This document shows, one piece after another, positions 1-8,800 of a stretch of 64,000 bases of DNA. The stretch's first letter is position 1. Each line of letters opens with the position of its first letter. This DNA comes from Methylobrevis albus (GTDB lineage: Bacteria > Pseudomonadota > Alphaproteobacteria > Rhizobiales > Pleomorphomonadaceae): contig NZ_JADZLT010000052.1 in assembly GCF_015904235.1 (NCBI RefSeq), positions 186,001 to 250,000 on the forward strand, in the 5' to 3' direction. The notes under the pieces were generated by a model. It saw nothing but the letters and a program-made list of their open reading frames with translations. It had not been told where the DNA came from and made no database searches. A program made the translations under genes and the position numbers.

Positions 1-861
1 GCCGCGATAGGCCGGTCCGTAGGTGGCGATCCATTCCGTCGGCCGCGCGCCGAGGAAGCGCACCCGCCCGGGCAGCTTCGCCTCGGCGATGGTCTGCAGG
101 TAAGGCCGCAGCGGGCCGTCGCCGATGATGTCGAGGCGCGGGCAGTCGGGACCGAGCGCCTCGAGGGCGTAGATCAGGTCGTCGAGGCCCTTCTGGACGT
201 TGAGGCGGCCGATGAACAGCATGCGGCCGTTGTCCTCCTCGTCGTCGCGGACCCGGAAGTAGGCGGGGTCGGTGGCGTAGGGGATGGTGGCGATCAGCGG
301 CAGCGGCGTGATCTCGGTGAGATCGCTGGTGAGATCTTCGCTGACCGAGACGACGAAGTCGGCGGCTTCCAGCTTCAGCGGGAGGTCTTCCGGCGGGGTG
401 CCGCGATAGAGTTCGCGCCCGTGCACCACGAAGGAGACGCCGGCGCCGATCCAGCGGCCGGCGGTGATGGCGCAGGCGGCGGCGAGGTCGGCGAAATGGG
501 CGTGCAGGTGGCTGCAGCCGTTGCGCTCGGCGACGGCGGCGACCTTCAGCGCGTCGATCAGCAGCCGGTACCACGGCGCCGACGTCTGGGCGAACAGGAA
601 GCTCGAGGCCGCGAAGGCCCGGGTGCGGCGGGCGGCGCCGATCGACAGCAGCCCCCACAGCACCGCGCCGACCCCGACGTCGTCGAGGTAGGTCGCGGCG
701 GCTGCAAAGCGTGCGTCGGCCGCCTGGCCGGGGGCGGCCGGCCGCTTGAGCACGATCGGAACCACCCGGTGACCACGCCGCTCCATCGCGCGCATTTCGT
801 TGCCGACGAAGGTTTCGGACAGCACCGGGAATTCCGAAAGGACATAGCCGATCGTCTTCAA
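1..861 (-). CDS. Glycosyltransferase family 4, partial (C-terminus lies outside the window)
   Basis: Translating the minus strand gives a GT-B glycosyltransferase that would transfer a sugar from an activated donor during polysaccharide or exopolysaccharide assembly. The N-terminal Rossmann half starts KTIGYVLSEFPVLSETFVGNE, as in WcaL/AmsK-like enzymes. A mid-protein VHGRELYRG segment and the linker FIGRLNVQKGLDDLIYAL followed by GDGPLRPYL mark the start of the donor-binding half. No ATG fits. A TTG at 861 has AAAGAGG 8 nt upstream on the minus strand, while a second in-frame TTG at 867 leaves only 2 nt, so 861 is preferred. Family membership is clear; donor, acceptor and gene name are not, and the catalytic C-terminal end is missing. 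Confidence 0.85.
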   Translation of the reverse strand, partial: MKTIGYVLSEFPVLSETFVGNEMRAMERRGHRVVPIVLKRPAAPGQAADARFAAAATYLDDVGVGAVLWGLLSIGAARRTRAFAASSFLFAQTSAPWYRLLIDALKVAAVAERNGCSHLHAHFADLAAACAITAGRWIGAGVSFVVHGRELYRGTPPEDLPLKLEAADFVVSVSEDLTSDLTEITPLPLIATIPYATDPAYFRVRDDEEDNGRMLFIGRLNVQKGLDDLIYALEALGPDCPRLDIIGDGPLRPYLQTIAEAKLPGRVRFLGARPTEWIATYGPAYRG

Positions 862-1048
862 ACGCAAGGCCTCTTTCGCCGGTCCGCCCGATGGACGAAG
901 CACCCCTCCAAGGCGGGCATGTTAACTTGCTGCAATGCGAAAGGAAATCCCGTTGGCGCCCGGCCGGAGCGCGGCCTTGTCGCGCGGGGCGGCGTGCTCA
1001 CCAACGATTAACCATGATGCAGACAATTGTCCGGATCCGGCGCGGCGG

Positions 1049-1073
1049 GGAACGAACGTTGAGGCATCGGGTT
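1049..1073 (+). promoter_or_regulatory. Possible EcfG-type (general stress sigma) promoter
   Basis: GGAAC at 1049-1053 is followed after 16 nt by GGTT at 1070-1073, one base from the CGTT expected for alphaproteobacterial EcfG promoters. It lies about 100 nt before the NepR-like gene, the kind of gene such promoters serve. It is a short motif and could be chance. The rest of 862-1176 holds no recognisable gene; it must also carry the promoter of the leftward glycosyltransferase. Confidence 0.25.
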
Positions 1074-1176
1074 GTAAGTTCAGGTCAGTATGATGGTGAA
1101 GACGCGGTACGGTTCGTCAGTCGGGAGGCGAAGAACGTGGCCGGCGATCTTGAAAATGGAATGACGAGGTCTGGTT

Positions 1177-1377
1177 ATGAAGGAGGAAAAGAAGCGTCTT
1201 GACGAAATGATCATGCACGCGATCGGCGACCGTTATCGGACGTCCGTCCACGACTTGTGCCACGAGCCGTTGCCCGAGGGCATGCAGAAGCTGCTCGCCG
1301 AAATGGACGGCACCTCCGCCGGCGGCCATCCCCCGCAAGGCAGCGCCTCCGGCAACGCTCAGCGTCGCTCGAGGTGA
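1177..1377 (+). CDS. NepR-like small protein (putative anti-sigma factor)
   Basis: A 66-aa protein whose residues 15-44 follow the NepR pattern: an IG-x-x-[YL]R helix, a conserved EP-[LV]-P turn (here HEPLPEG) and a following LL-x-E-[ML]-D helix. NepR proteins bind and inhibit the EcfG sigma factor and are released by phosphorylated PhyR in the alphaproteobacterial general stress response. GAGG lies about 8 nt before the ATG. Neither phyR nor ecfG is adjacent, which is unusual, so this would be an orphan paralogue. The last ~20 residues are low-complexity and run into the first copy of a downstream 20-bp repeat, so the C-terminus may be recently altered. Similarity is judged by eye over about 30 residues. 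Confidence 0.5.
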   Translation: MKEEKKRLDEMIMHAIGDRYRTSVHDLCHEPLPEGMQKLLAEMDGTSAGGHPPQGSASGNAQRRSR

Positions 1378-1404
1378 GAACGCCCAGCGTCGCTCGAGGT
1401 GAGA
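1360..1404. repeat. 20-bp direct repeat, two copies, 25-bp period
   Basis: The 20-mer cagcgtcgctcgaggtgaga occurs at 1360-1379 and 1385-1404. The first copy contains the stop codon of the NepR-like gene. Confidence 0.9.
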
Positions 1405-1433
1405 CTGATCGGCATCGAGGCGGACTGACTGAG

Positions 1434-1730
1434 GCATGACCGGCCCAGAGGGAGCCGGCGCCGAGGCGAGGGCAGGTGCCTTCGGCAGACTGACCCTTAC
1501 GCATAGCCGCCCCTGAGGGGGCTGGCGCCAAGGCGAGGGCAGGTGCCTAAGCGGACTGAAACCTACGCATAGCCGCCCCTGAGGGGGGCGGCGCCGAGGC
1601 GAGGGCAGGTACATGGGCAGACTGACACTTACGCATAGCCGTCCCTGAGGGCTGGCGCCGAGGCGAGGCCAGTGCCTAGAAGCTGGCGCTGAGGCGAGGT
1701 GAGGCGAGGCAAGGCGCTGCGGCCGATTGC
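1434..1730. repeat. 66-bp imperfect tandem repeat (minisatellite), about 3.7 copies plus degenerate tail
   Basis: Units begin at 1434, 1501, 1567 and 1633. Copies two and three are 66 bp each and share gcatagccgcccctgagggg, then a ggcgccgaggcgagggcag core and a gactgacacttac-like end. The fourth copy decays into short GAGGCGAG-type repeats up to about 1730. Because 66 is a multiple of three, a minus-strand frame stays open across the array as a 22-residue repeat, but there is no ribosome site or family match, so it is treated as noncoding. The gap from 1378 to 1975 holds nothing else recognisable. Confidence 0.85.
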
Positions 1731-1975
1731 CGAGCCAGACGGATGCCAAGCGCAACGACGATCCGCAACGACGATCACTCGCTCACCGAGTCCGTATCGC
1801 CCCTCGCCCAGCAGCGCCACCCGCCCGGCAGCACAAAAGAAGCCCCGCCTCCGACAGGACCGACGTCGGCGCATCGCCCACGGATCCACCGCCCCGGCCT
1901 CGCGCACTCCCCGGCACTGCCACCCCGCCATACCCTTGAATCCCCCCGGCCCCGCCTGTATCACCCGACGACGCG

Positions 1976-2065
1976 GGAGGGATGGCCGAGTGGTTTAAGG
2001 CAGCGGTCTTGAAAACCGCCGTGGGTGCAAGCCCACCGTGGGTTCGAATCCCACTCCCTCCGCCA
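1976..2065 (+). tRNA. tRNA-Ser (anticodon UGA)
   Basis: The acceptor stem GGAGGGA (1976-1982) pairs with TCCCTCC (2055-2061), followed by discriminator G and an encoded CCA (2063-2065). The D-arm contains GCCGAGTGGTTTAAGGC, the anticodon loop is CTTGAAA with TGA, the long variable arm GTGGGTGCAAGCCCAC is typical of type II tRNAs, and the T-arm carries GGTTCGAATCC. It decodes UCA and related serine codons. Serine tRNAs are common integration sites, and the accessory island starts just downstream. Confidence 0.97.
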
Positions 2066-2090
2066 CTTACCGTTGTGAACGATGCCTCCC

Positions 2091-2113
2091 AATCCGGCTG
2101 TGGCCGGATTTTT
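2091..2113 (+). terminator. Intrinsic terminator of the tRNA-Ser gene
   Basis: AATCCGGC (2091-2098), loop TGTG, GCCGGATT (2103-2110) and a run of five T. The perfect 8-bp stem ends 45 nt after the tRNA. Confidence 0.85.
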
Positions 2114-2574
2114 CCGCTGTTTTCGGGGGTCGTGCGGATGGGACTGAGTACGTGCTTTAACGCCGAGACACCCAAAGACGCTCTCTGTGGGCCAATGTTC
2201 TCCGGACCATATGCCTGCGCAAAAATGGCAAGCCGTCCATCAACGCCTTGAAATCGTTAGAATATGTCGAACGCAAAGCTTGAACACTTCGATGCTAGAG
2301 TCACCTGACAGATCATAGATTGAGCTCCAGCTATCTTTGTTCGATTATCGAGTTTGGCTCAAAAGCTCGAGGGCGGCATGCTGCAAGCGGGCGATGCTTC
2401 TCGGGATCGCGACGCTCTCTGAACGCCTGCGCGACGGCACCTTCTGGACCCGTTGTCGTCTGCCCGAGATCGACCGAGCCCTCCTGGCGCGCCTTGCCGA
2501 CGAAGTCCAAAGCCTGCGACCCGGGCGCGGCGCTCGAACAGGCGATGCATGCTGGACTACGCCCGGCGGCGCGA
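2114..2574. other. Gene-poor stretch between tRNA-Ser and the helicase gene
   Basis: No intact gene is recognised. The part around 2230-2340 is clearly AT-richer than the chromosome. The plus frame from about 2390 to 2560 reads as plausible protein (for example GTFWTRCRLPEIDRALLARL) but has no clear start, family or stop of its own and may be a gene remnant. If an attachment site exists for the island, this is where its left end should lie. No integrase is visible. Confidence 0.4.
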
Positions 2575-4692
2575 TCAGGCGCGGGCTTGTGCGGCTCGGC
2601 CCTGATCGCCTTTCAGAAAGTCGACCAGAAATTCTGAGACCGGATCAACGCCGGTTATCAGCAAATGGTCACGAGCGCGCGTGCAGGCGACGTAAAGTAG
2701 GTGCCGCTCGGTATCGTAGACTTCCTCAAGGTCGGCATCGTCCCCAACGCTCTCAATCCGTTCTTGAAGTGGAATGACTTCATCGTCGCAAGCCATGACG
2801 ACGACGGATCGGAATTCCAAGCCCTTGGCGAAGTGCATCGTGCTGATGGCGACGGAGCCGTCTTCGCTCTCAACTTTGTCGCTGAGTTGAATGGACCGTG
2901 CGCCGGCGATTTTCATTGCGGCCCATGCCCGGCTGAGTTCGGCGTCGGAGCGCACAAAGACGCCGATCTCGTGTGGCTGGCATCCCTCGCCCAGTCGCTG
3001 CGCTATCCATGTTCCGACGGCTTCGGCTTCCTTGCTGATATCCTTGCACACCGTCACTAGTGGCGACGGGCCGTCGAACATCGAAACCGTTCCGCGCCGC
3101 CCTTCGGCATTGCCATCGACGTCGGAAACGGTGGACGGCAGCAGGCGATCGGCGTGCAGGCGGATCTGGTGCGAGGTGCGGTAGTTGATCCGCAGGGTGA
3201 AGGAGCGGCCGCGCACGTCGAGCCCGAGCGCCTTCCATGAGAACGGCTGCTGGAAGATGCGCTGGCCGAGATCACCGGTGAAAAACAGCCCGTCGGGCCG
3301 ACCGCCTCCGAGCGCGGCGAGGAAGCGCGCCTCGGCGACGCCGAGATCCTGGCACTCGTCGACGACGGCATGGTCATAAGGCCGCTCCCCGCTCGCCGCC
3401 AGCCGTTCGGTGAGGCGGCCGAACACGTCGGCAACGGTCACGGTACCGCGCGCTGCGAGGCCATCGCGGACGTGGCTGAAGATCGCCCAGAGCAGTTCGC
3501 GCTGCTTGCCGCCGATCCGGGTCTTGCGGCCGAGCCGCGCGACGTCGCGGTAGGCTTCCCAGGCGTGCAGCTGCCAGGCATCGACGATGTCGGTCCACTC
3601 CCCGAACAGGAAATGCGCCGAAAACCGCTGCCCCTCCACCCTCGCCGCCGCGTCCGCGATCAGTGCGCGGATCAGCTCGGCGCCCGCGATCTCCGGCGGG
3701 CCGAACTGCTCGGCGTAGAGGTCCCGACCGACGGCGGTGATCGCCTTGACGGTGATGCGCGCGGCGATCTCCGGCTCGGCGGCGACGAGGCTGGCGAGCT
3801 TCACCTGCAGCGAGTTGGCGAGCGGCGGCGAGAAAGTCGTCAGCAGCACGCGGGTGGTGGGGGCCGTGCGGGCGAGGTGGACGGCGCGGTGCAGGGCGAC
3901 GATGGTCTTGCCGGTGCCGGCCGAGCCGGAAACACGGGCCGGGCCGGCCAGATCGCGCGTCACCAGCGAGCCCTGCGCCGGATGCAGGAAGACCGCCCAC
4001 TTGTCCCATGGGTAGTCGAGCGCCTGCCGCAGTTCCTCGACGTTGGTCAGCACGCGGAAGCGGCGCTGCGCGTCGGGATGGGCGAAGGGGTCGGCCTCGA
4101 CGGCGAGTGGCGGCAGCGGCTCCGGCGTCTCGCCGACGGCGAGCTTGAGCAGCGCCTCCTGCGCCTCCTGCGGCAGGTGGGCGATGATGTCGAACAGCGT
4201 GTCCTCGGTCGCCGTGCGCACGTCGTCGACCCAGTCTTCGGGCACGCCGAAGGCCATCAGCTCGTACTTGCGCAGGTTTGCGAACAGGTTCCTGCCTGGC
4301 TGTGCGGCAGGCACCGCCGGTGCCGCGGCGTCCCTCGGCCGGACCACCGCGATCTCCTCGACGCGCTCGCGCACCTCGACGAGCTGCATCGCGCCGGTGG
4401 TCGGGTGGCGCTCGATCCGGCGCCGCTCGGCCCAGCCATAGGCGTCGTCGTGGTGGTCGACATAGGCGAGCAGCAGGCTCTGCCCGGTGCGGTGCACGAT
4501 CAGCCGGATATCGGCATTGACCCGCACCGACCAGAAGTTCTGATCCCGCGCCCGGTCGAGCTTGTGGAACGACAGGCCGGGCGCCGACGGGTTCATCTGC
4601 AGGTCGAAGGCCGTGGTCTTCGCGGCCTTCTGCTCCTGCGCGGTCAGGCGCGCGAGACTGTCGGTGAAGGTGTCGGCGATGCGGAAGTCCAT
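2575..4692 (-). CDS. UvrD/Rep-type superfamily 1 helicase with N-terminal RelE/ParE-like domain
   Basis: A 705-aa protein with two parts. Residues 1 to about 95 resemble a RelE/ParE toxin fold: a helical start (DSLARLTAQEQKAAKTT), then FWSVRVNADIRLIVHR and LLAYVDHHDDAYGWAERR. The rest is an SF1A DNA helicase: Walker A GSAGTGKT near 257, Walker B VVDECQDL near 441, motif III GDLGQRIF, TMHFAKGLEF, and motif VI YVACTRARDHLLI near 665. It should move on DNA 3' to 5' using ATP. Its ATG shares one base with the stop of the upstream 141-aa gene (TGATG), so translation is probably coupled. It is the last gene of the leftward island. The RelE-like part may be a binding module rather than an active RNase. 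Confidence 0.85.
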   Translation of the reverse strand: MDFRIADTFTDSLARLTAQEQKAAKTTAFDLQMNPSAPGLSFHKLDRARDQNFWSVRVNADIRLIVHRTGQSLLLAYVDHHDDAYGWAERRRIERHPTTGAMQLVEVRERVEEIAVVRPRDAAAPAVPAAQPGRNLFANLRKYELMAFGVPEDWVDDVRTATEDTLFDIIAHLPQEAQEALLKLAVGETPEPLPPLAVEADPFAHPDAQRRFRVLTNVEELRQALDYPWDKWAVFLHPAQGSLVTRDLAGPARVSGSAGTGKTIVALHRAVHLARTAPTTRVLLTTFSPPLANSLQVKLASLVAAEPEIAARITVKAITAVGRDLYAEQFGPPEIAGAELIRALIADAAARVEGQRFSAHFLFGEWTDIVDAWQLHAWEAYRDVARLGRKTRIGGKQRELLWAIFSHVRDGLAARGTVTVADVFGRLTERLAASGERPYDHAVVDECQDLGVAEARFLAALGGGRPDGLFFTGDLGQRIFQQPFSWKALGLDVRGRSFTLRINYRTSHQIRLHADRLLPSTVSDVDGNAEGRRGTVSMFDGPSPLVTVCKDISKEAEAVGTWIAQRLGEGCQPHEIGVFVRSDAELSRAWAAMKIAGARSIQLSDKVESEDGSVAISTMHFAKGLEFRSVVVMACDDEVIPLQERIESVGDDADLEEVYDTERHLLYVACTRARDHLLITGVDPVSEFLVDFLKGDQGRAAQARA

Positions 4693-5117
4693 CAGTCGTC
4701 GCCCGGCGTTGCCTTGATGATGCGGTCCCGGAGCACAAGTCTATCCTGCTCATACCGAGCGAGCAGGTTCGCCGATGGGACGACCGTGTCGATGAAGCCC
4801 TCTGCATCAAGCGTAAACTCGATCTCGGCCGGGGAGCGGTTGCTGAGCCACTTCATGCAGCCTGCGTCGAGCGACCGAACCCTGCCATCCGGTGTGCGGA
4901 ACGCATAGGGCACGGGCGCATCGAGGGCGAGAAAAAGTCCGACAAACATCCTCTCGAATGCCGCCACCCAAGGCGTATGCCCCGTCCCGCTATCATGAAG
5001 ATCTTCGAGGCGATAGAAATTCGGGGACTGGCCCCTCGATATGACGTGATGCGATCTCGCATTTTTCATCGGAGGGATGAAGTAGGGGATGTCGGCAGCG
5101 TCGGTTACAAATCTCAT
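4692..5117 (-). CDS. Hypothetical protein coupled to the helicase
   Basis: A 141-aa soluble protein with no family I recognise. It is moderately acidic and has no membrane segment or obvious catalytic motif. Notable pieces are PYFIPPMKNARSHHVISRGQ near residue 15, and NFYRLEDLHDSGTGHTPWVAAFERMF, after which the C-terminus is helical (NLLARYEQDRLVLRDRII). The stop codon overlaps the helicase start by one base, so the two are translationally coupled and probably work together, for example as regulator or partner of the helicase. Its 5' half is AT-richer than the surrounding chromosome, in line with horizontal acquisition. Confidence 0.65.
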   Translation of the reverse strand: MRFVTDAADIPYFIPPMKNARSHHVISRGQSPNFYRLEDLHDSGTGHTPWVAAFERMFVGLFLALDAPVPYAFRTPDGRVRSLDAGCMKWLSNRSPAEIEFTLDAEGFIDTVVPSANLLARYEQDRLVLRDRIIKATPGDD

Positions 5118-5221
5118 ATCGAGCTCTTACCCTAAAAAGACACCATGTAAACATTAGCTTCAGACATCCATCAGGCGTTGGCCCCGAGCGTCTCCATCGA
5201 CATTCCATATCATTCTGCGAA

Positions 5222-5812
5222 TTAGTTTTTCTTCAGATAGCAAATTACTTTCAGTCGTCCTTCCTGAATCAGCGCTTGTGAGGTTGGATTGTGACATTGA
5301 CAAGCGTCGATGAGTTCTATGGCTTCATCGTCCCTTCCTTGTTTTGCTAATGATCTCGCTTCGGCCCAAAGTTGATTCTGGGACAAGTTGGCGAAAGGCC
5401 GCTGCGCGTAGGCAATGCAGCTAGGAGTTCGATCTCTTACTGCCTGTTGAGCCGGGGTGCGGGTTGCGCCGCCTGTTCCACACCACCAAGCATGTCCTAT
5501 TGCGTTGTGCGGCGTCATTGTAATGTCGATTCCCTCACAGAGGTCCGGAACTGGTGGGGGCACGACGGCAACCTCCTCGCGCGCTCGTTTCTCTTTTTCT
5601 TCCGCCGCCTCTAGGTTAATTGCTGCGGCGAAACCTCCAAACCCCACCAACAACAAAACAAAAGCAACCATTCGTACGCGCCAGTCGCGTTCACCGCGAA
5701 AGAACGTCAGAGCCACGATTGCTAGCGCGAGAATCGTGAGCGCAGCAAGTCCTAGTGGCGACGAGGACGCCTTGATGATCTCAGCCCAGTTTATCGATGC
5801 GGCGCTGTCCAT
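5222..5812 (-). CDS. Two-helix membrane protein, hypothetical
   Basis: A 196-aa protein with two predicted transmembrane segments near residues 18-38 (LGLAALTILALAIVALTFF) and 47-65 (MVAFVLLLVGFGGFAAAI), then a charged linker (EAAEEKEKRAREE) and a soluble C-terminal domain of about 110 residues. That domain contains six cysteines (LCEG, WWCGTGG, PSCIAYA, DACQCH, VICYL) and a helical AEARSLAKQGRDDEAIELID stretch resembling one TPR-like hairpin. The start has GAGGAAAC just upstream, and the gene begins 16 nt after the methyltransferase stop, so it is probably cotranscribed with the restriction-modification genes. Function unknown; a membrane-anchored accessory or effector of the system is possible. 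Confidence 0.7.
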   Translation of the reverse strand: MDSAASINWAEIIKASSSPLGLAALTILALAIVALTFFRGERDWRVRMVAFVLLLVGFGGFAAAINLEAAEEKEKRAREEVAVVPPPVPDLCEGIDITMTPHNAIGHAWWCGTGGATRTPAQQAVRDRTPSCIAYAQRPFANLSQNQLWAEARSLAKQGRDDEAIELIDACQCHNPTSQALIQEGRLKVICYLKKN

Positions 5813-5828
5813 TGTTTCCTCGCTCGCT

Positions 5829-8800
5829 TCACTCCACCGTAAACACCTTCATAACCTCATCCCCCAAGTGGTTGATCACCTTCACCGCGATCCGGCCGCT
5901 CGCAGGTTTTGCAAATGGGCGGGAGGTGTCGGAGTGGAGGGTGTCCCAGGCTTCCTGGTCGATCTCGGCCTTCAGCGTCGTCTTCAGCGCCTTGTAGGGG
6001 TCGTTGGCGCCGAGGAAGTAGGCGTGGCGGACGAAGAAGCTTTCCTCGTTGTAGTCGGTGTCGAGCATCCACAGCGCGATGCCGTCGGTGCCCTCGGAAA
6101 TCACCTCGCCGGTCTGCGGCTTGAACACGTCGACACCCCAGATCTCGACGAGCACTTGGTCATCTGGAAGAGCCTCCGCAGCTGCGATAAAGCGCTCACC
6201 CTTCGCCTTTTCCAGCTGCAGGCGAGTTACGACAGCTTTCGTTTCGTCGTCTTTGAGTTTCGAATGCCCAGTCAATTCGTAGTTGATGGTTTGAATTCGG
6301 GCTTTTCTATTCTCGATCTCCATCAGACATTTGGCAGTCCCCCCAACGACAAAGCGGATGTCCGGCTCGCCGAAGATGACGAAGAGGTTGCCGGCGCCGG
6401 TGGCTTTCAGGTCGGCGCCCATGTGCAGGTCGGGGTTCATGCGGGCTTTGAGCACGGTGACGCGGCCGAGGCGGTCGAATTCGGCGGAATGGGCGTCGTA
6501 GCTGAAGGCGCAGGCGACCAGCACGTCGAAACCGGCGTCGCCGGCCTCGCGCGCGGCGGCGACGAGGTCGGGGCGCGAGACGGTGCCGAATTCCGGGCCG
6601 ATGAAGATGCCGGCGCGCTTCACCTTCGGACTGGCGCCGGCGCCCGCCGCGTCCGGACCGGCGGCGCTGCCGCCCGGCTCGCCTTCAAGAAACAACCCCT
6701 CGGCGCAGATGAAGCGGCCGGGCCAGCCGGTCAGGCTGGTGAAGCTGATCCGGTCGGCCTTGTGCGCCTGCTGCAGGCCGGCGGCCTTCAGGTTTTCCAG
6801 GATCATGTGGGCGAAATCGGTGACGGCATCGCCGCGCTCGGCGGTCTTGCGCCGTCCCTCGGCGGCCTCCAGCAGGTCGATCAGCTCGTCGTTTTGGTCG
6901 ACGGCGAGGGTGCGGTGCGGCGACAGGCTTTCGACCGTGAAGGGACCGGCGACGCGGACGCGGGAATTGTCGGCATAGGGCTTGTCGTAGAGATATTCGA
7001 ACTCGGCGCGGGCGGCGATCGAGGCGTCGATCTCCTTCTGCCGGGCGATGCGCGCGTCCCAGAAGCGGGCGAGCGCCTCCCGGGCCGCCGGCGGCCAGCC
7101 GCCCTTGCCGGCCACCTCAGGCGCCTCGCGCGGAATTTCCCATTCCATGAAGCCGTCCGCCGGGGCGGCCTCGCCGGAGGGCAGCGTCACCTCGCCGGTC
7201 GCGGCAAAGTCGATCGTCGCCCCGGCGCGCCCGCCGGTCTCCACCTTGAAGGAGACGGGATGGCCCTTCAGCGCGGCGTTGAGCGCGGCGCGCGCGTCGT
7301 CCACGGCCGGCTGGCGCCTCTCCCAGATCACGTCGATCTCGGCGTTGTTGGCGATCGATTTCAGCGTGATGTGCGGCACGCGCTCGTAGACGAAGCCGTG
7401 ACGAACGTCGCCGCGCGTCGGCGCCATCTTCGGCGCCGACCGCGTCACCTCGCCCTCTTTCCGCTGCCCCTCCGGGCTGTCGGCGAGCAGGTAATAGGGA
7501 TAGCGCGCGCCCATCAGCCGCGAGCGGGCGAGCGCAATGGCGACACGGCTGGTGTCGATGGTGATCCAGCGCCGCCCCCATTGCTCGGCGACGGTGGCCG
7601 TCGTTCCCGAGCCGCAGGTGGGGTCGAGCACGAGGTCACCGGGGTCGGTGGCCATCAGGATGCAGCGGGCAACGGCGGCAGAAGATGTTTGAACCACATA
7701 TATTTTCGGATCAGATCGGCTTTGAACAGCACCACTGATGTCTGTCCAAACATTGCCCTTTTCGATTACTGCAAAATCGGCAAGTTGCCGAATATATTGT
7801 AGCTTTGCGCCTCGCGTTCCTTCAATTCGAGTTGCCTTTGAAGCGCGCGCCAGTCCGGTGAGGCTTGTTTTCCAATGGTTTGAACTACCCGGATGAATTC
7901 GGTTTCCCTGAAAGGTGAAGTCAACCGTCGTGTCCGGTCGGAACTCTGAGCTAACGAGGTTGTCACCGCGATATGCCTGCAAATCAGTCGATAGAACGGT
8001 CGGGTCGTCCTTTTCCGCAGCGGTAAGCACCCGCGTTTGTCCGGCCGAGTCAATGGCACGCGAATATCTACCGCTTGCGCTTTCGACGTCCATTTTCTGA
8101 ACAAACATCCTGCGGAATTTCGTTTTGTCGGAGTTCTTCGCATAAAATAAAATTACGTCATTCTGATCAGTCAGATAATTGGTCGAAACGCCAGTCACCT
8201 TCTGGATAATGATGCTGGAAATGTAGTTCGATTCCCCAAACACCTCATCCATCACCGCCCGCACGCGATGGACGTTCTCGTCCCCGATCTGCACAAAGAT
8301 GCTGCCGCTCTCGTGCAGCAGGTCGCGGGCCACGGTCAGCCGGTCGCGCAGGTAGGTGAGGTAGGAGTGGATGCCGTCGCGCCAGGTGTCGCGGAAGGCG
8401 CGCACCTGTTCCGGCTCGCGGGTGATCTGGTCCCTGGCGCCGTCCTTGACGTCGCGCGAGGTCGTCGACCACTGGAAGTTCGAGTTGAACTTGATGCCGT
8501 AGGGCGGGTCGAAATAGATGCACTGCACCTTGCCGCGCAGGCCCTCGCGCTCGGCGAGGCTTGCCATCACCGACAGGCTGTCGCCCGAGATCATCCGGTT
8601 CGACCAGTGCTGGTCGTGGGCGTAGAATTCGGTCGCCGCCTCGCGGTCGGGCAGGCCGTTGAAATCGGCGAAGAGATCGGGGGCCGGCGGGGCGTCGGCC
8701 ATCGCCCGGCGCCTCGCCTCCCGCTTCAGGTCGTCGATGATGACCTTCGGGTGCACCTTCTCCTGGATGTAGAGCGGCGGGGCGGCGACGATCAGGTCCG

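Noticed and set aside
1434..1730. CRISPR array
   Set aside because: The units are tandem 66-bp copies with no unique spacers and no cas genes are nearby.
1117..1755. 212-codon minus-strand repetitive ORF across the 66-bp repeats
   Set aside because: The open frame follows from the 66-bp period; no ribosome site, no family, and the sequence is basic and low in complexity.
2091..2113. Part of an attachment site of the island
   Set aside because: The sequence is a simple terminator hairpin; no second copy was seen at the other end of the island.
5457..7802. Plus-strand open frame of 781 codons opposite mod
   Set aside because: Antisense of the methyltransferase gene, whose DPPY and DPTCGSGT motifs decide the coding strand.
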